A stretch of 64,000 nt of DNA from contig JABTTQ020002548.1 of the NCBI GenBank assembly GCA_016081115.2, forward strand, positions 186,001 through 250,000. Direction: 5' to 3'. Origin of the DNA: Rehmannia glutinosa (Eukaryota; Streptophyta; Magnoliopsida; Lamiales; Orobanchaceae). A model generated the notes under the pieces. It was not told the DNA's origin. It saw nothing but the letters and a program-made list of their open reading frames with translations, and did no database searches. This document shows, in pieces, positions 12,521 through 24,207 of the stretch. The position numbers and the translations under genes were made by a program. How positions within the stretch are numbered: position 1 is the stretch's first letter; each line of letters opens with the position of its first letter.

Positions 12521-15500
12521 TCATCGCATTCTTTGCATCAGGCTTTCGACCTTAATTTTTTGCTGCACAGGACTCAGTGATTCTGTTTTCATGATTGTAT
12601 TTGCAACAAGAACAACAATCGAAGGAGAGGCAGCGTTCACCTAAACAAATTTCAAATTCGTCGAGTTAAGTGGACGAAGACCTCAAATACTAACCTTCAC
12701 ATAAGATAAATCACCCATGAGGTTCAGCCTAGTTACAAAAAAGACCAGTTGTCTTCCAAATTTACAAATTGACATTTGTTTCTCTTTTACAAATTGCGCC
12801 CCCAGGAGACGGGTATTTGTTAGGCACATACAAAACTTATGGGGGTGTTTGTAACATTTAAAGCGGGGTATTTGTGATTTTGAAAGATATCTAGATTTTT
12901 TTGTAATAAGTGTAAACCCAAGGGGTAATTTTTATAATTATCCCTGTATAGAAGATAAATCAATAAATCTTCAGATCAACAAAAACACATAAGGCAGCAG
13001 TGGAATCATACCCAAACCCGGCCATTCAAACCAACTGCAATCTCAAAAGCAAGCTTTTTCCCGAGAGTCTCAAGAACTGGACATGTTGGAGAGCTCAGCA
13101 ACCTAAAATATAAGTCGGAATAATTTTTGAGCATCGGAAGAAGATTTAAACCTCAATGAGGTACATTCCTTAACTAAATAGATTAATCTTTTAATGGCGA
13201 GTAATATCATACGTTCTTGATAATCCAGTCGACGATTCAAACATGAACCCTTCTTTAAGGGGGCCATACTCTGCTGCTTTTCCAGAAGCTGTAGAGCAGA
13301 AGAAATTTCAAAATAAGTTAAAACTCAAACAAGACGCACATACCACAAAAAGATTTTTAAATTTTTTGTGAAATCACAAGTCAATAGACCAACCATCCAT
13401 GCATGACAACTCTGGGTTCATGCCAGTGTTTGCCTTGACAACACGGACATACAGCAAAGTGCCCATCTGAAGATGATGGAAAAGTAAGAAAAATGTACCA
13501 AGAAATTCGGACTAGTATAAACAGAGAAACATAGTAAAAATAGAACACATATTCCCAAGTTGCAGTTTTGCAAACATGGTGAGCACATGCTGAACAATGC
13601 TATGAATGCAGAAAACAAATTGTTTGTAACAATATTGATCTTATTGTGCCTGCAAAAAGAAAGATGTGCAAGGAAGGGGGATGTGGAAATTGGACATATC
13701 AATTTATCTTTTAACCTGTATGTGTACAAATTGAACTGAGTTCGAAGTCAGACATCTCTTTTCTGGACTGAATTACTTGGGATGAAGCTTAGGTTCCACA
13801 AGAATACTAAAAATTTGACAGATGAAATGCTATATTTCAAAGACTTCACATAACTAGCCAGTCCAATGGCTGCGCAAGCATAAGTACTGAACAAGCAATT
13901 CATGTGCTAACAACCCCTTGCTTTACATGTATATTAAGAGCTAATGCTTGATAAAAGTATCAGTTCAATACATTCATGGAATAGTTCGAACTAATAATTA
14001 TGAGGATGCTGTTGAAACTCAGTTATTGAATGGTATTATTCCCCAGTAACAGGATTACCAATATAAAACTCAGTAACTTGTTCCTTAATTGACGCCCAGT
14101 TGGACGTTGGATCTTCATTTTATAAAACTTAAGTGAAGATTTAACTCTTTGGTCAAAGATTAGGCTTAGGAGGAGCTGAGCTGGAAAGGGGTTTTCCCAT
14201 ATAAGAAAACATGATGTACAATAAGTTGTTTACCTATAATTTATTTTGTACGACAGATTCGGGCCACGGTCAGAAAACGGAATATATCAGTGTATCGCTA
14301 ATAGAATCAAAGATGAGACATCAGTTATAAAAACATAAATCCATTTTCAATTCAAATTTGGATGTCTCTTTGTATCCAGAGAAAGCAAAAATGAATAGTA
14401 GTTCCATATTCATTAGCATAGCCATCATTTCATGCAGAGATTGGGAACATAAGCAGTTATTGGATTAGTTTTTCTTAAGCATATAACATAGCATTAGTTG
14501 GGTCAAAACTCAAAAGCACCTTTTTTCTTATAGAGGCTAAATTACATTTCATGCATGCACAGAATTGTATCATGGGAGCTTAAGCACAACTTCTGCAGAT
14601 GATAGATATTCACCTCAAACTTAGGAATGTTTCTCCTGGTTCCACCTTCAAAAGCAAGCACCGGTAGAAATGCCAAAGTGGGACCTTTTATATCCACAAG
14701 AAAATTCTGTTGCAGATATCACAAATATTAGCGAGCCACTCAAAAACAAAAATTGTCTTAAAAACATCTAAATCAACAAGCAATTGTGTAATAACATACT
14801 AGCTATATTTCAATCAATCAAAAAGAAGACACACAATTCAAAAGGATGAGCACAATCAGAAAATTAAAAAGGTGAACCACACAATCTGGACAGGAAAAGA
14901 TACAACAATAAAGTTGTACAACACAGAACATCATTTCTCCTGATGATAAAAGAACCACAGAAAGAAGTAGAAAATAGAGAACATTCTTGATAAAAGAATG
15001 CTAAAGAAAAGAAATGAATTTCTGCGTGCGTTGAACGTAAATCTGGAAAGCATGCAATAGGATGATTTTCGAAGGTGAAGCCACTCACACTGACTTGATT
15101 GTTAGTAAAATCAAAACACGTGTACACAAGGTTTTATTTTTTAAGTGCATATCCTGGGAAGGAGGGGTGATCGGAATCGAACTCCAGACAAGAAGACCTC
15201 TTGTCTGGAATTGAGAGTCTTAACCACTCGACCACTATCCGATTCCTAACACACGTATACAAGGTTATGTTTGCATTGTATCCTTATGTTTTGATTCGTT
15301 CTGAAAACCTCACATTAGAATGTAATTAGCCTTTTCTGTACTTTGTTTCTTTAGTATGACACTTTTGAGATGTGATTTGTGATTGAGGAGCCGGTTATGT
15401 GGCTGTTCTTTCCTGCTAACTTGCCGGGTAAGCCCGGTGTACTTGTACATTCTTTTGATTGGTAAAAAAATAGAGAACATTGTCCTACAACAGGATAGAC

Positions 15501-18500
15501 CTACGTAAAATAGGAAATTAATATCTGAATGGTTTGTATAAACTCTATCCATTTCTTGAACAAGCAGTTTAAAGATTCTTGCGCCTCAAAATTTTTTCTA
15601 CAAAACCTAACATACAAACCGAACAAAAGAAATATAAAAAATGGTGCTCTCCTAAAGTGTGGTATATCTGTTACAATTAAAACAGCTGGCCTCACCCAGA
15701 AAGCGTAAGGAATAACATCCTCTCTCTCACAAGTACTTTGATACTTTGACATAATTTCGCGAGTCATAAATATTACCACACATTTCAAATAAAACAAAGT
15801 AGTTTTTTCCATTGGCACAATTCCACAAAATCCCACAATCCATACTACTACCAAACCCCTAATATTTTATGAGCAGAGAAATTTAGAAAAAGAAGAAAAC
15901 AAATGGTTCCCCAGCCATAAAAATTCCTCAAAGCTTGTGAGTTTGTTGGCAGCATACATACATATTAGAACGTAGACTAAAGAAGAAAGAGAAACAAAGA
16001 TATATTATGCGACACTACGATAATCAGCAGTCTACCAAAACAAGTATATACGAAATAAAAAACCTTATGTAATACCAGATAACTCAAATCTGAAGAATTA
16101 AAGTAGTACTAATAATTGCAATGGAGAAAAAAGGAAACAAAACACCATAGAAGAAAGTTATGAAATCTCATTGCTATGATGCTCGGACTCTTCATTTCAG
16201 GCGACGTACCCGTGTCGACACGACACGACACGACACTGGACACGTGTCAGATCCTCCAAAAAGAAATTCGGACACCCCAGTTTCATACTACTATGTCCTA
16301 AACAATAAAGCGCATGAAAGATTCTTTTATTTTGCATCACTTTTTCATATTTTAGTTATTTGTTCAGATTATTACGAACATATATTGTTTATAAATGTCT
16401 TATTAAAAAGTGTAATATATGATTTATAATATATTTGAAAAAAACTGAATTTGTCGGCCATGTCTCCATGTTTGTGTCCACGTTTTGGATCTTTTTTAGC
16501 CGTGTCCATGTATCCTAAATTTTAGACTAGAAAAGATCGACACCCGGATATGTACCAGTGTCCGACACCCATGTCCGAGTCCGAGCAACATAAGAAATCA
16601 GAGTACAAGATGCCAAAAGACGTGAAATCAAAATTGCACATCATATAAAGAAAACTACTGAAATCTATGTCTCGATATAGTGAAAATCCCTCAAATAAAA
16701 CACAATTATCGTTATAAGACATCATTGTGTAACCAAAAGTACTTACATCTGCTTTTGCATCAACCACTATTCCAAGTACATTATCCCCAGCGCTAGGTAC
16801 ATACTGTCGAAAAGAATGATTTGCGTTAAGAATCATAGAATCTTCTCATCAACTAACTTGATAAAGAAAAAAATAACTGTTTTAACAAGTGGAAAAAAAA
16901 TTGTCTAGGCCATGTTTAAGCTAAGTTTGGGCAATGTTTAGTATTATTTCACCAAATATTATCCGTTCTTTAAGAATGAAAAATGAAAATGTGTTTGTGA
17001 AAGAACGAAAAATGTTGAATAACAACCCAGGGAAATAGGATTATTATCCCCCAAACACTTATCAATCACAAGTTCCATCATATAATCCTATACCCTAGTA
17101 TACCACCTTTAACCACAACAAAACAACCTTAACTAAAAATGTATCCTTAAAAAAATGAAACCACACTCATTTTAGGTGTTTTCGGCATTGAGATACATCA
17201 CAGTGTTATTTTCAAACAATTCAGCTAAAACACACTTTCATTCTCTACACATTCTCCAATCCCACTACTCAAAATATATTTCCCTGAAAGGCTGAAACAA
17301 TTCCCAAAATGCCAGAGATTAAACCAAATGTTGTCTAGAAATTAAATACTATAAATTAGCCAATAACCTTTTTTCATCTAAAAAGAGACGGACAAGAAGT
17401 CACAACTATAGTCCATAGAGAACTGAAAAGTTTCCATATATGTTTAAGCAGCAGCCAGCAAGGTAAGTTGTAAGTACGAATGAATTTTTATTGTTAACAA
17501 GCAAAACTTGAAAAGGAAGACAGACGAGTTTTATAGTGGACGTAAGTACGTAACAGTTGTTTGTGCCAACAGCCATGTGGCAGAAAATTTCCACAAAATA
17601 GTCAATTTATACAAAAACAAATAGACACAGTGATCATTTAGGAACGGTGTAATATTGTCACTATACCGGTTTGCTTAACTCAATTTCACTGACAAAATGT
17701 TGATAAAATGTCTAAAGCTCAAAGGTATATATCAGTAATAGGATGATTCTATGAAATAATATAAATGAGCATGTGAATAAGTGTCGATCAGTAAAACAAA
17801 GATTCTAGTATCATGTGCTCGAGGATTGAATTGATGTGATGGAAAATGTTTTTTCTACTAAGGAAGAAAGCCGAAAAGAGAATGTAACTAGAATAGTGAC
17901 AGTTTACAGTAAAAAACGGTTGATACATAGAAAACTTAATCTGGAACGAGCCAAAAGCTGTTGGTCCATCAGATGAAACTTTTCTTACATTTTGAAGCAA
18001 ATAACATTTAACTCACCCGCTTATTGGAACTTTCAACCCAGTACTTGTTCGGTTTTGAGAACCTCAGCTTTCCTGCTTTCATAACAGATATCACATCACC
18101 GTCCTGCAAAACTAGGACAAACATCATAAAAAACTACCTCCTACGGGAAACTGTAAGTTAATTTTATTAAGTCAGAGCAGTATGCTCTTTCACACTGACA
18201 ACATGTTTGGTCTAGAAACTACTTACTCTTTCTTAAACTGAAATAATGGATATCTACCACTACTTCCTTATAGTTATAATAAAAATCTTTGCCACAATGG
18301 TCTTTTTTCCTTAGGTTTAGCATTAACATAAACCGCAACTCTTAGCTCTAAATATCAATCCATTAATAACATACTTGGCTTTCAAAACATCATGGTACTC
18401 CAAATGAAATGGAGAAGGATAGAAGAAGTATTCATCAAATTACATAGACATTCACTTTGAGAATTGGTATTATCACTAATATAAAGCATATCTAGAAAAG

Positions 18501-19163
18501 CACACGACTTGTGGTCATATTTACAAAAGTGTCATTAGAAGAAAAACGTAAAAATAACATAAAAAAATCCAACTTTGCACATCAATCATAAAACTACGAA
18601 AAGATGGTAATACATAAACCAAAACCATCCATGTATCATTACAAACTTTTTAACCCTATGATGAACTCATTACTCCAGAACTCAAGGAATTAGCCAGGTT
18701 CCATATTGTAACTCAATGTGCCAACAACTTGCTGCCACTGTACTAATTTTCTTTACATTTTTCTTCTTTATTTTTCTTTTCTTGGAATAACCAAGTCAAT
18801 ATTTTTTAACAAAGAACCCAACACTCCAAGGCAAAAAAATTAATAAAACAAAAATCAAGTAAAACGAAAAAAAAAAAAAAGAGAGAGAAATAAACCCTAG
18901 TAAGGAAAAAAAAACCTGACGGAGGCCGCCGCCGAGCTTGATGGTTTGATTAGCCATTTTCGAGAGGTCCAACACCACATCCCCAGGAAACTAATACAAT
19001 CAAGAGGAGGAAAAAAAAAACACAAAAACGATTATACATACACAATTTGTATAATTGATTATGTAATTATATAGTTATACACAATAGAAACAAATGAGTT
19101 AACAGTACTTACCACTTGTTGATCGATAAAGCTTGAAGGAGTAGTCGAGGGTTTCGATTCCAT
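12521..19163 (-). CDS. RRP40: Exosome complex subunit RRP40 / EXOSC3 (9 coding exons)
   Basis: RRP40 is an S1/KH cap protein of the RNA exosome, which degrades and trims RNA 3' to 5' in nucleus and cytoplasm. Exons: 19113-19163, 18916-18990, 18017-18103, 16747-16803, 14614-14706, 13394-13466, 13213-13288, 13012-13102 and 12521-12640. GT/AG boundaries and phases agree. The total is 723 nt, 240 residues plus stop, matching the family length. The N-terminal region (FPGDVVLDLSKMANQTIKLG) is followed by an S1-type segment around residues 71-155 (YVPSAGDNVLGIVVDAKAD, then FLVDIKGP). A KH domain follows with the family signature GLNGRVWVNA near residue 193, the GxNG motif of exosome cap subunits. 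The protein ends MQRMR. Introns hold a MITE, a SINE and a TIR element. The 5' part is duplicated at 24,725-25,802. Confidence 0.95.
12714..12951. mobile_element. MITE in RRP40 intron 8
   Basis: This is homologous in layout to the 5,586-5,799 MITE: GTTACAAAAAAGACC near the left end, central TATTTGTTA and GGGTATTTGTGATTTTGAAA words, and TTATAATTATCCC near the right end. AAGATAAATCA flanks it on both sides (12703-12713 and 12952-12962). Intron 8 is only about 370 bp, so the element makes up most of it. Confidence 0.6.
15134..15251 (-). mobile_element. tRNA-derived SINE in RRP40 intron 4
   Basis: On the minus strand the unit starts with a tRNA-like head: A-box-like GTGGTCGAGTGGTTAAGAC and B-box GAGTTCGATTCC. 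A short body ends in an A-rich tail (AAAAAATAAAA). Near-identical direct repeats flank it: CACGTGTACACAAGGTT (15117-15133) and CACGTATACAAGGTT (15252-15266). Long target duplications and an A tail are hallmarks of LINE-mobilised SINEs. The head does not fold into a usable tRNA with a defined acceptor stem, so it is not a tRNA gene. Confidence 0.65.
16175..16592. mobile_element. TIR element (CTCGGACTC family) in RRP40 intron 4
   Basis: The ends are inverted: TATGATGCTCGGACTC on the left and the complement of TATGTTGCTCGGACTC on the right. Subterminal CGTGTCGACACGACACG and CCGACACCCATGTCC words point inward on both sides. GAAATC occurs close outside both ends, but no clean target duplication is visible. 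I assign it as a non-autonomous DNA transposon, possibly Mutator-like. The ORFs within are not genes. Confidence 0.5.
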
Positions 19164-20387
19164 ATTTCCGTGAGTAAAATAATTAGATACAGTAAGTTGT
19201 ATGTATGAGTATGCTCTATGCTCTGAAAGCAAAAACGAAGAGGCGCCGAGGGGACGAGCCGCAAACTGGGTAACAACGCGGGAGAGACCGACAGAGGAGG
19301 GTAAAACTTAGAAGAGAGTCGTGTATTTGTTAGAAAAGAGACAACAAACAAAAAGCGTGTTGAGAATTGAGTTGTTCCTTTCTTTTCTTCTTTTTTTTTT
19401 TTAAAGTTTTCTTCACTTAGGATAGCAATGGGCGTACCAGGGGAAATCTCAATACTTAAAGTCTTAAACCCACCCCATGGGGCGGGGAAGGGCGGGACGA
19501 CTCATCACAAGTTGTGGAGTGGTGGGTCAACCCGTGTTGAATATAATTAAATATTAAATATTTTTATCATTTATTTTATTTATTAATAAATTTTTCTATT
19601 TTATATTTTGTATTATCAATGTATACTCCATTATTTATAAAAACTATCACTACATATGTTAATTATAATATTAAGTAAATAAAAATTACATTATTTTATA
19701 TAATATATATTTAAATATATATTCATTCTTTGAAACAAATAAAAATACTACACAGGACGAGGCGGGGCGTGGTGGGGAAGGGGGTAGACCGAATCTTGAA
19801 CAAAAAGGGTAAAATTATCTCCCTAACTTTACTACGTAAGAAAGTAGAAACTAAAGAGTCAAAGATAGAAAATATAATTGTGTAAATCCAATTCCTTCTC
19901 ACTAAGCAACAACCACAACAAAGAAATGAAGTATTAAAAAAATTGGAGCGCAAGAATCAATATTTCTATTGTCGTCACTAATGAATGAAAAAATAATTAG
20001 TTCCGCTGATATATATTTAGATAATAATGAATTATACTTGCTTCCTCAAAAAAAAAAAAAATAATGAATTATACTTTTAAATTTGGTTCAGAAAAAAAAT
20101 ATTTATATAAAGGGAAAAGAGGTGAGAGATAGGGTTTGAGACAGTGCTCATTTTTTTTTTCTTATTGAACGTGCGACTGTGTATGAAAATATTAAAATAA
20201 TTCATTGTTCGCTCATTTTTATTTTTTCGATCATCAATCATATCTATTTATTATTTTAATATAAAAACATCACATCAATTATTATCATATATAAATATAT
20301 CACAAATACATTATTTACTCTCTCTTATTTTTCAGATTATCAATCACATTTATTCACTATTACACTAAAAAAAACTATCACATCAAC
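18093..20387. repeat. Segmental duplication, copy 1 (RRP40 5' half and upstream)
   Basis: The sequence from the first bases of RRP40 exon 3 through introns 2 and 1, exons 2 and 1, the leader, a hAT element and the spacer beyond it matches 24,725-36,012 throughout. Shared landmarks include the exon 2 and exon 1 blocks, AAGCGTGTTGAGAATTGAG, the hAT element with GGTCAA-type words, and the TTATTCACTATTACACTA end. This copy lacks the three large insertions present in copy 2, so it shows the ancestral, shorter arrangement. Confidence 0.9.
19418..19825. mobile_element. Old hAT-like element upstream of RRP40
   Basis: The ends read TAGGATAGCAATGG and ATTATCTCCCTA, related as inverted repeats. TCTTCACT (19410-19417) and ACTTTACT (19826-19833) flank it and resemble a decayed 8-bp duplication. 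The same element is present in duplication copy 2 (26,532-30,107) at the same place, so it was inserted before the duplication. There it is split by a MULE. Confidence 0.55.
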
Positions 20388-20776
20388 TATCATCACCACA
20401 TTTTCTTCTTGCATCTAATCGCACTCTCAGAAATTATTTTCAATTTTCAAAATAATTTTTTTCACACTATTCTCCTATGCCCTCTCCAAATGTAGAAAAG
20501 AATAAAAGGTCAAACAATCACTCCAACTCTTGATCTCGCTTCTAATTGGTAAGGTCAAGTATCATATATCCTAGACTCGTACACTACTAGAGATATTATT
20601 GCAATCCTTGTAAAATGATGCTATAATTAGTATTAATGTCTGAAAATCAAACTCATCTAATAAAGGTCAAAGATCGTGTTGTTTAGACCCATACTGACTT
20701 TTCGGCCCACTGAACCTTTACGGGTTAACCCAAAAGGCCCTCTAAGCCCGGATGTAAATTTTTCCGTGGTTGGACA
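19834..20776. other. Intergenic spacer, partly duplicated
   Basis: AT-rich DNA. The part up to about 20,387 is shared with 30,108-36,012. No gene is seen. Confidence 0.5.
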
Positions 20777-20785
20777 TAATTTATA

Positions 20786-21727
20786 GGGAAAATTACAAAA
20801 AATACCCACTTTCCGATAAAAATACCACACAATACGCTCCTCTCATTTATATACTCATTTTTATTCTTTTTTTACGCTCCTGCATATTTTTTTATTATTT
20901 TTACGTTTTTATCGTTTTTCCCTGTATTGCTTTATGTTACATAAGTTGTTTCGATGTTTAAATTTGTTTCTTTATTGTTTCTATATTGTTTCTTTGTTGT
21001 TTCGATGTTTCAAAATAATTTTACCTATTAATTACGTTGTTTTTGTTCATGTATTGTTTTGTACATTGTTATATTGTTTCGTGTGTTGTTCTATAATATT
21101 TTTAATGTTGTTCTAATAATTATTTTTGTTGTTCCATGCGGTGTTCAATGTGTACGCTTTTTACCTATTGTAAGCTTTTTTTATTCATGTGGTGTTTAAA
21201 TATTTTTACGTTGTTTTGGATTGTTTCTAAATCGTTTTAATGTTGTTCTAGTGTTTCTTTGTTGTTTCCACGTAGTTTTCGGTATTTAAATACAATTTTG
21301 ACCTATTTTTAAGCTTTTTGCTCATATGGTATTTTATATATTGTTTTGGTTTGTTTCTATATTGTTTCTTGGTTATTTCCATGTTTTTTAAGTTTTCATG
21401 CATTGAATCAAAAACTGAATTGTGTTTTTTTTTTTTATTCATGTTGTTTTTATAATATTTTTAATTTGTTTGGTTTTAATATGTGTTGTTTTATGTGTAT
21501 ATTTCTTAATTTTTATAAGATTTCAAGTATAAAATGATTTATTTAACGGGGCAAAACTTATTTTTCACTAGAATTTTATTAGAAGAAACATGTTTGATAC
21601 ATGTTCGAAACACTCTTGAAACAATGTAAAAAAGTTTGGAGCGGGAGCATAAATTTGTCCAAAAAAAACCATGAAAGCGTAAAAATTGTCATTGTTTTAG
21701 GAAAGTGGGAAAATTGTGTACATTTCC
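20786..21727. mobile_element. Non-autonomous MULE-like element (TTGTTTC-rich family)
   Basis: It starts GGGAAAATTACAAAAAATAC and ends GTGTACATTTCC. The flanking 9-mers are TAATTTATA (20777-20785) and TAATTCATA (21728-21736), 8 of 9 identical. The interior is a long low-complexity stretch of TTGTTTC/TTGTTTT words with ACGCTCCTGCATATTTTT near the left end. The same interior words and end style occur in the elements at 26,913 and 46,903. The 9-bp duplication suggests the Mutator superfamily. Hydrophobic ORFs translated from the T-rich repeat are artefacts. Confidence 0.65.
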
Positions 21728-21779
21728 TAATTCATATTAGTCCCATTTTGATTTTATAAAACTTAATATCAAATCAAGC

Positions 21780-24207
21780 CTTGCGCCTGTTCGAGAAATT
21801 CTTACCGCAAAGGTACGATGTCAAGTTTTAGTATATATTGAAAGTAGGGTTATCGTCTCCACAAGGATTGATATCAAATTTTAACTAAAAATCGTAATTA
21901 TAATAGCTTAATTCTATCTAGATAATCGAAAAGAGATGAATTTTGATTAAACTAAAAATAAAACTAAAATTATACTAACAAATTCCTTGGATAAATTATC
22001 AAACACTTAATGGATATGAATTATAGAGGGTTGATTCACATAGTTATCCCCTATGTTATCAATCCAGTTTATTAATCGCACGTTATCAATCTATAAGCCC
22101 AATATTCTTAACGTTTATCACTTCCTCTCTCGAGTGCCAAGTGATTATAGGTTTCAATCATGATTTCAACATCTCTATGGAAATCATAAATTAAACCCTA
22201 ATGTGTTCGGTGAATATTCTTTCACGGACTTCAAAAGATTCATAAACTTATCGAGTTCTATGAAACCCCAGGTTATGCTATTCTATGGCAAAACGTTCAA
22301 TTATCTCTCAGTGTCAAATCAACACGCCAAACAATCTAAACTATTGATCGGATAATTGGATGCAATTAATCCAAATAGCACAAGTAGATTTAATAACATG
22401 TGAATCAAATAAGCTGAAAATCAAAACATAAGTTCAAACGTAGGTTACATCATTCCCTAGAAAAATAGGTTTAGCTCATGATGGATGTCTGTAGAAACTC
22501 ATGAAAAAGTAATTATACATCTCAAGGGTTCGACTAAGATAATGGAAAATTAATTGAAGAATCAAGGTAAGAATCCTCTCTGTTTCGGAAGATAGATGTC
22601 TTCAAATCTCGTCCCAAACTCTTTCTCCTTGCTCAAAGTCGTCTTGTGTGCTCAATAGAATGTTCAACCCTTGTCCTTGTGCGTCATTAGTTGTATTTAT
22701 AGCCCCAAGATCGTCAAAAGTCCGAAAAATAAAAATATAAAAATCATGCCTATCGACGTGGTCAGCCACGAATTCCATGCCCACTGTCCAATTTCCGACC
22801 CTGCGCGTTGCAGCGCTCCTGTGTTGTGCGATTTTTCTCCTCTTTTCTCTTCTTCAAACGCGATTTCTTCCTTCCAAACACGTTTTTCATCATTTTCGAG
22901 TACTATAACTTTGATCGACTCCTAACGACACCTAACGAAATAAAATGGACTCAAACGACTCTGAAATACCTAAAAACAATGCAAATTCCTAGTCTAGAAC
23001 ACTCAATTTATTGGTATAAAACAAACTTAATAAATACCCCAAACTTATATTTTTGCTTGTCCTCAAACAACTTTTACCGACTCTTGAAAACAAAAGACAC
23101 GAAGAAAACAGAAATATCAACAATCGACTCGAAACCAAGAAAACTTCAACCAAGCTCATTCGTCTCATAATTTGTTTCACTATCAATCAATCATGCGTTT
23201 TAACAATGTGATCTCATGAGTGTGGAATGTTCTTGCTAACTCCATTTTCATTATCCGGATAAATTCACGCAATCAAATGTTTTCCAAAATGATTCACTTT
23301 ACGAATATATAGAGGTGTTACTGCTTCCCGGACTCCATAAGCTTGTCTTTCACACTAATCTTCACTAATGTAGGCTAATGTAACACAAGGTCAATAGAAC
23401 TTTCAAAGCTTGTAATGTGGGCTTATGGTACGGTAGGAAAATATAGGATTATGTGGCTCAAATCACCCAAACACACAATTATCAACTCTTTTAAATTACT
23501 TGTTAATATCCAACCTTCACTTTCTGGCATATCCCTTGTTCGCGCTTCATGAGCTTTCGATCCCGCTGATTTTTCTTTTTGAAACCCTCAAACTTAATAT
23601 TTTTCATACTTTATACATGGGGTTTAATATTTTCAATTCTAGGGCAACTTCACGCAATTCACCCTTTTTTCATCATGCTCATCCTCAACCTTCAACATCT
23701 TTCGATATATTGTGTGTATGACAGAGGGGTAATTGAGATTTTCACATGTAAGCTCTGGGTATTAGATTGGTTGCCAGAGAAATGGGTTTACAAGACTCAA
23801 AGGGGGACACTAGGGATAATATATAATGTAAAGGTAGACATTTTTGGCTCTAGCTGTTCAAAAATAGCCTAGATCACTTCCTTTATGTTACTTCACCTAG
23901 GATTTTGCCTCAAGTAGTATTCAGACAAGTTTTAGAATCCGGTGGGATCATGCAATCAACACTCAATCACATAAATCGTCTCCAAATAAATCAACAGAGT
24001 CAAGCACTTAGATGGAATAAATGCGAAGTAAAATAGATCACACCTCAGATACATACTCTTTTGACCGTTCAACTCATATTCGACAAATTCACTTAGGCAT
24101 GCAGTTTTACAGTTACAGGACGACTACTACTGACTCCGGACTCTTTTTTTGATTTTTTTACTCAATACTTGACTCAATGAATAAATAGGACTCACGCACC
24201 CCCAAAC
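21780..24207 (-). mobile_element. Ty3/gypsy-like LTR and 3' remnant, minus strand
   Basis: The minus strand carries a TATAAATACAA promoter word near 22,693-22,702 and ends near 21,790-21,900 in ...TTGTGGAGACGATAACCC..., typical of long plant gypsy LTRs. Two polypurine-tract-like words are visible on the minus strand: TAAGTTTGGGGGTG (24,197-24,210, overlapping the stop codon of the adjacent ORF) and TAAGTTTGGGGT (about 23,036-23,047, preceded by GAGGACAAGCAA). Exact LTR ends and a target duplication were not found. The rest of the element is missing because the right side meets the RRP40 duplication at 24,725. Confidence 0.5.

Noticed and set aside
15134..15251. Possible second tRNA gene
   Set aside because: A and B boxes are present but the acceptor stem does not close, and flanking direct repeats plus an A-rich tail show a SINE.
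20934..21537. Small hydrophobic proteins rich in Phe, Val and Tyr (also 46,945-47,295 and 27,006-27,340)
   Set aside because: They are translations of TTGTTTC simple repeats inside non-autonomous transposons, in several frames at once.
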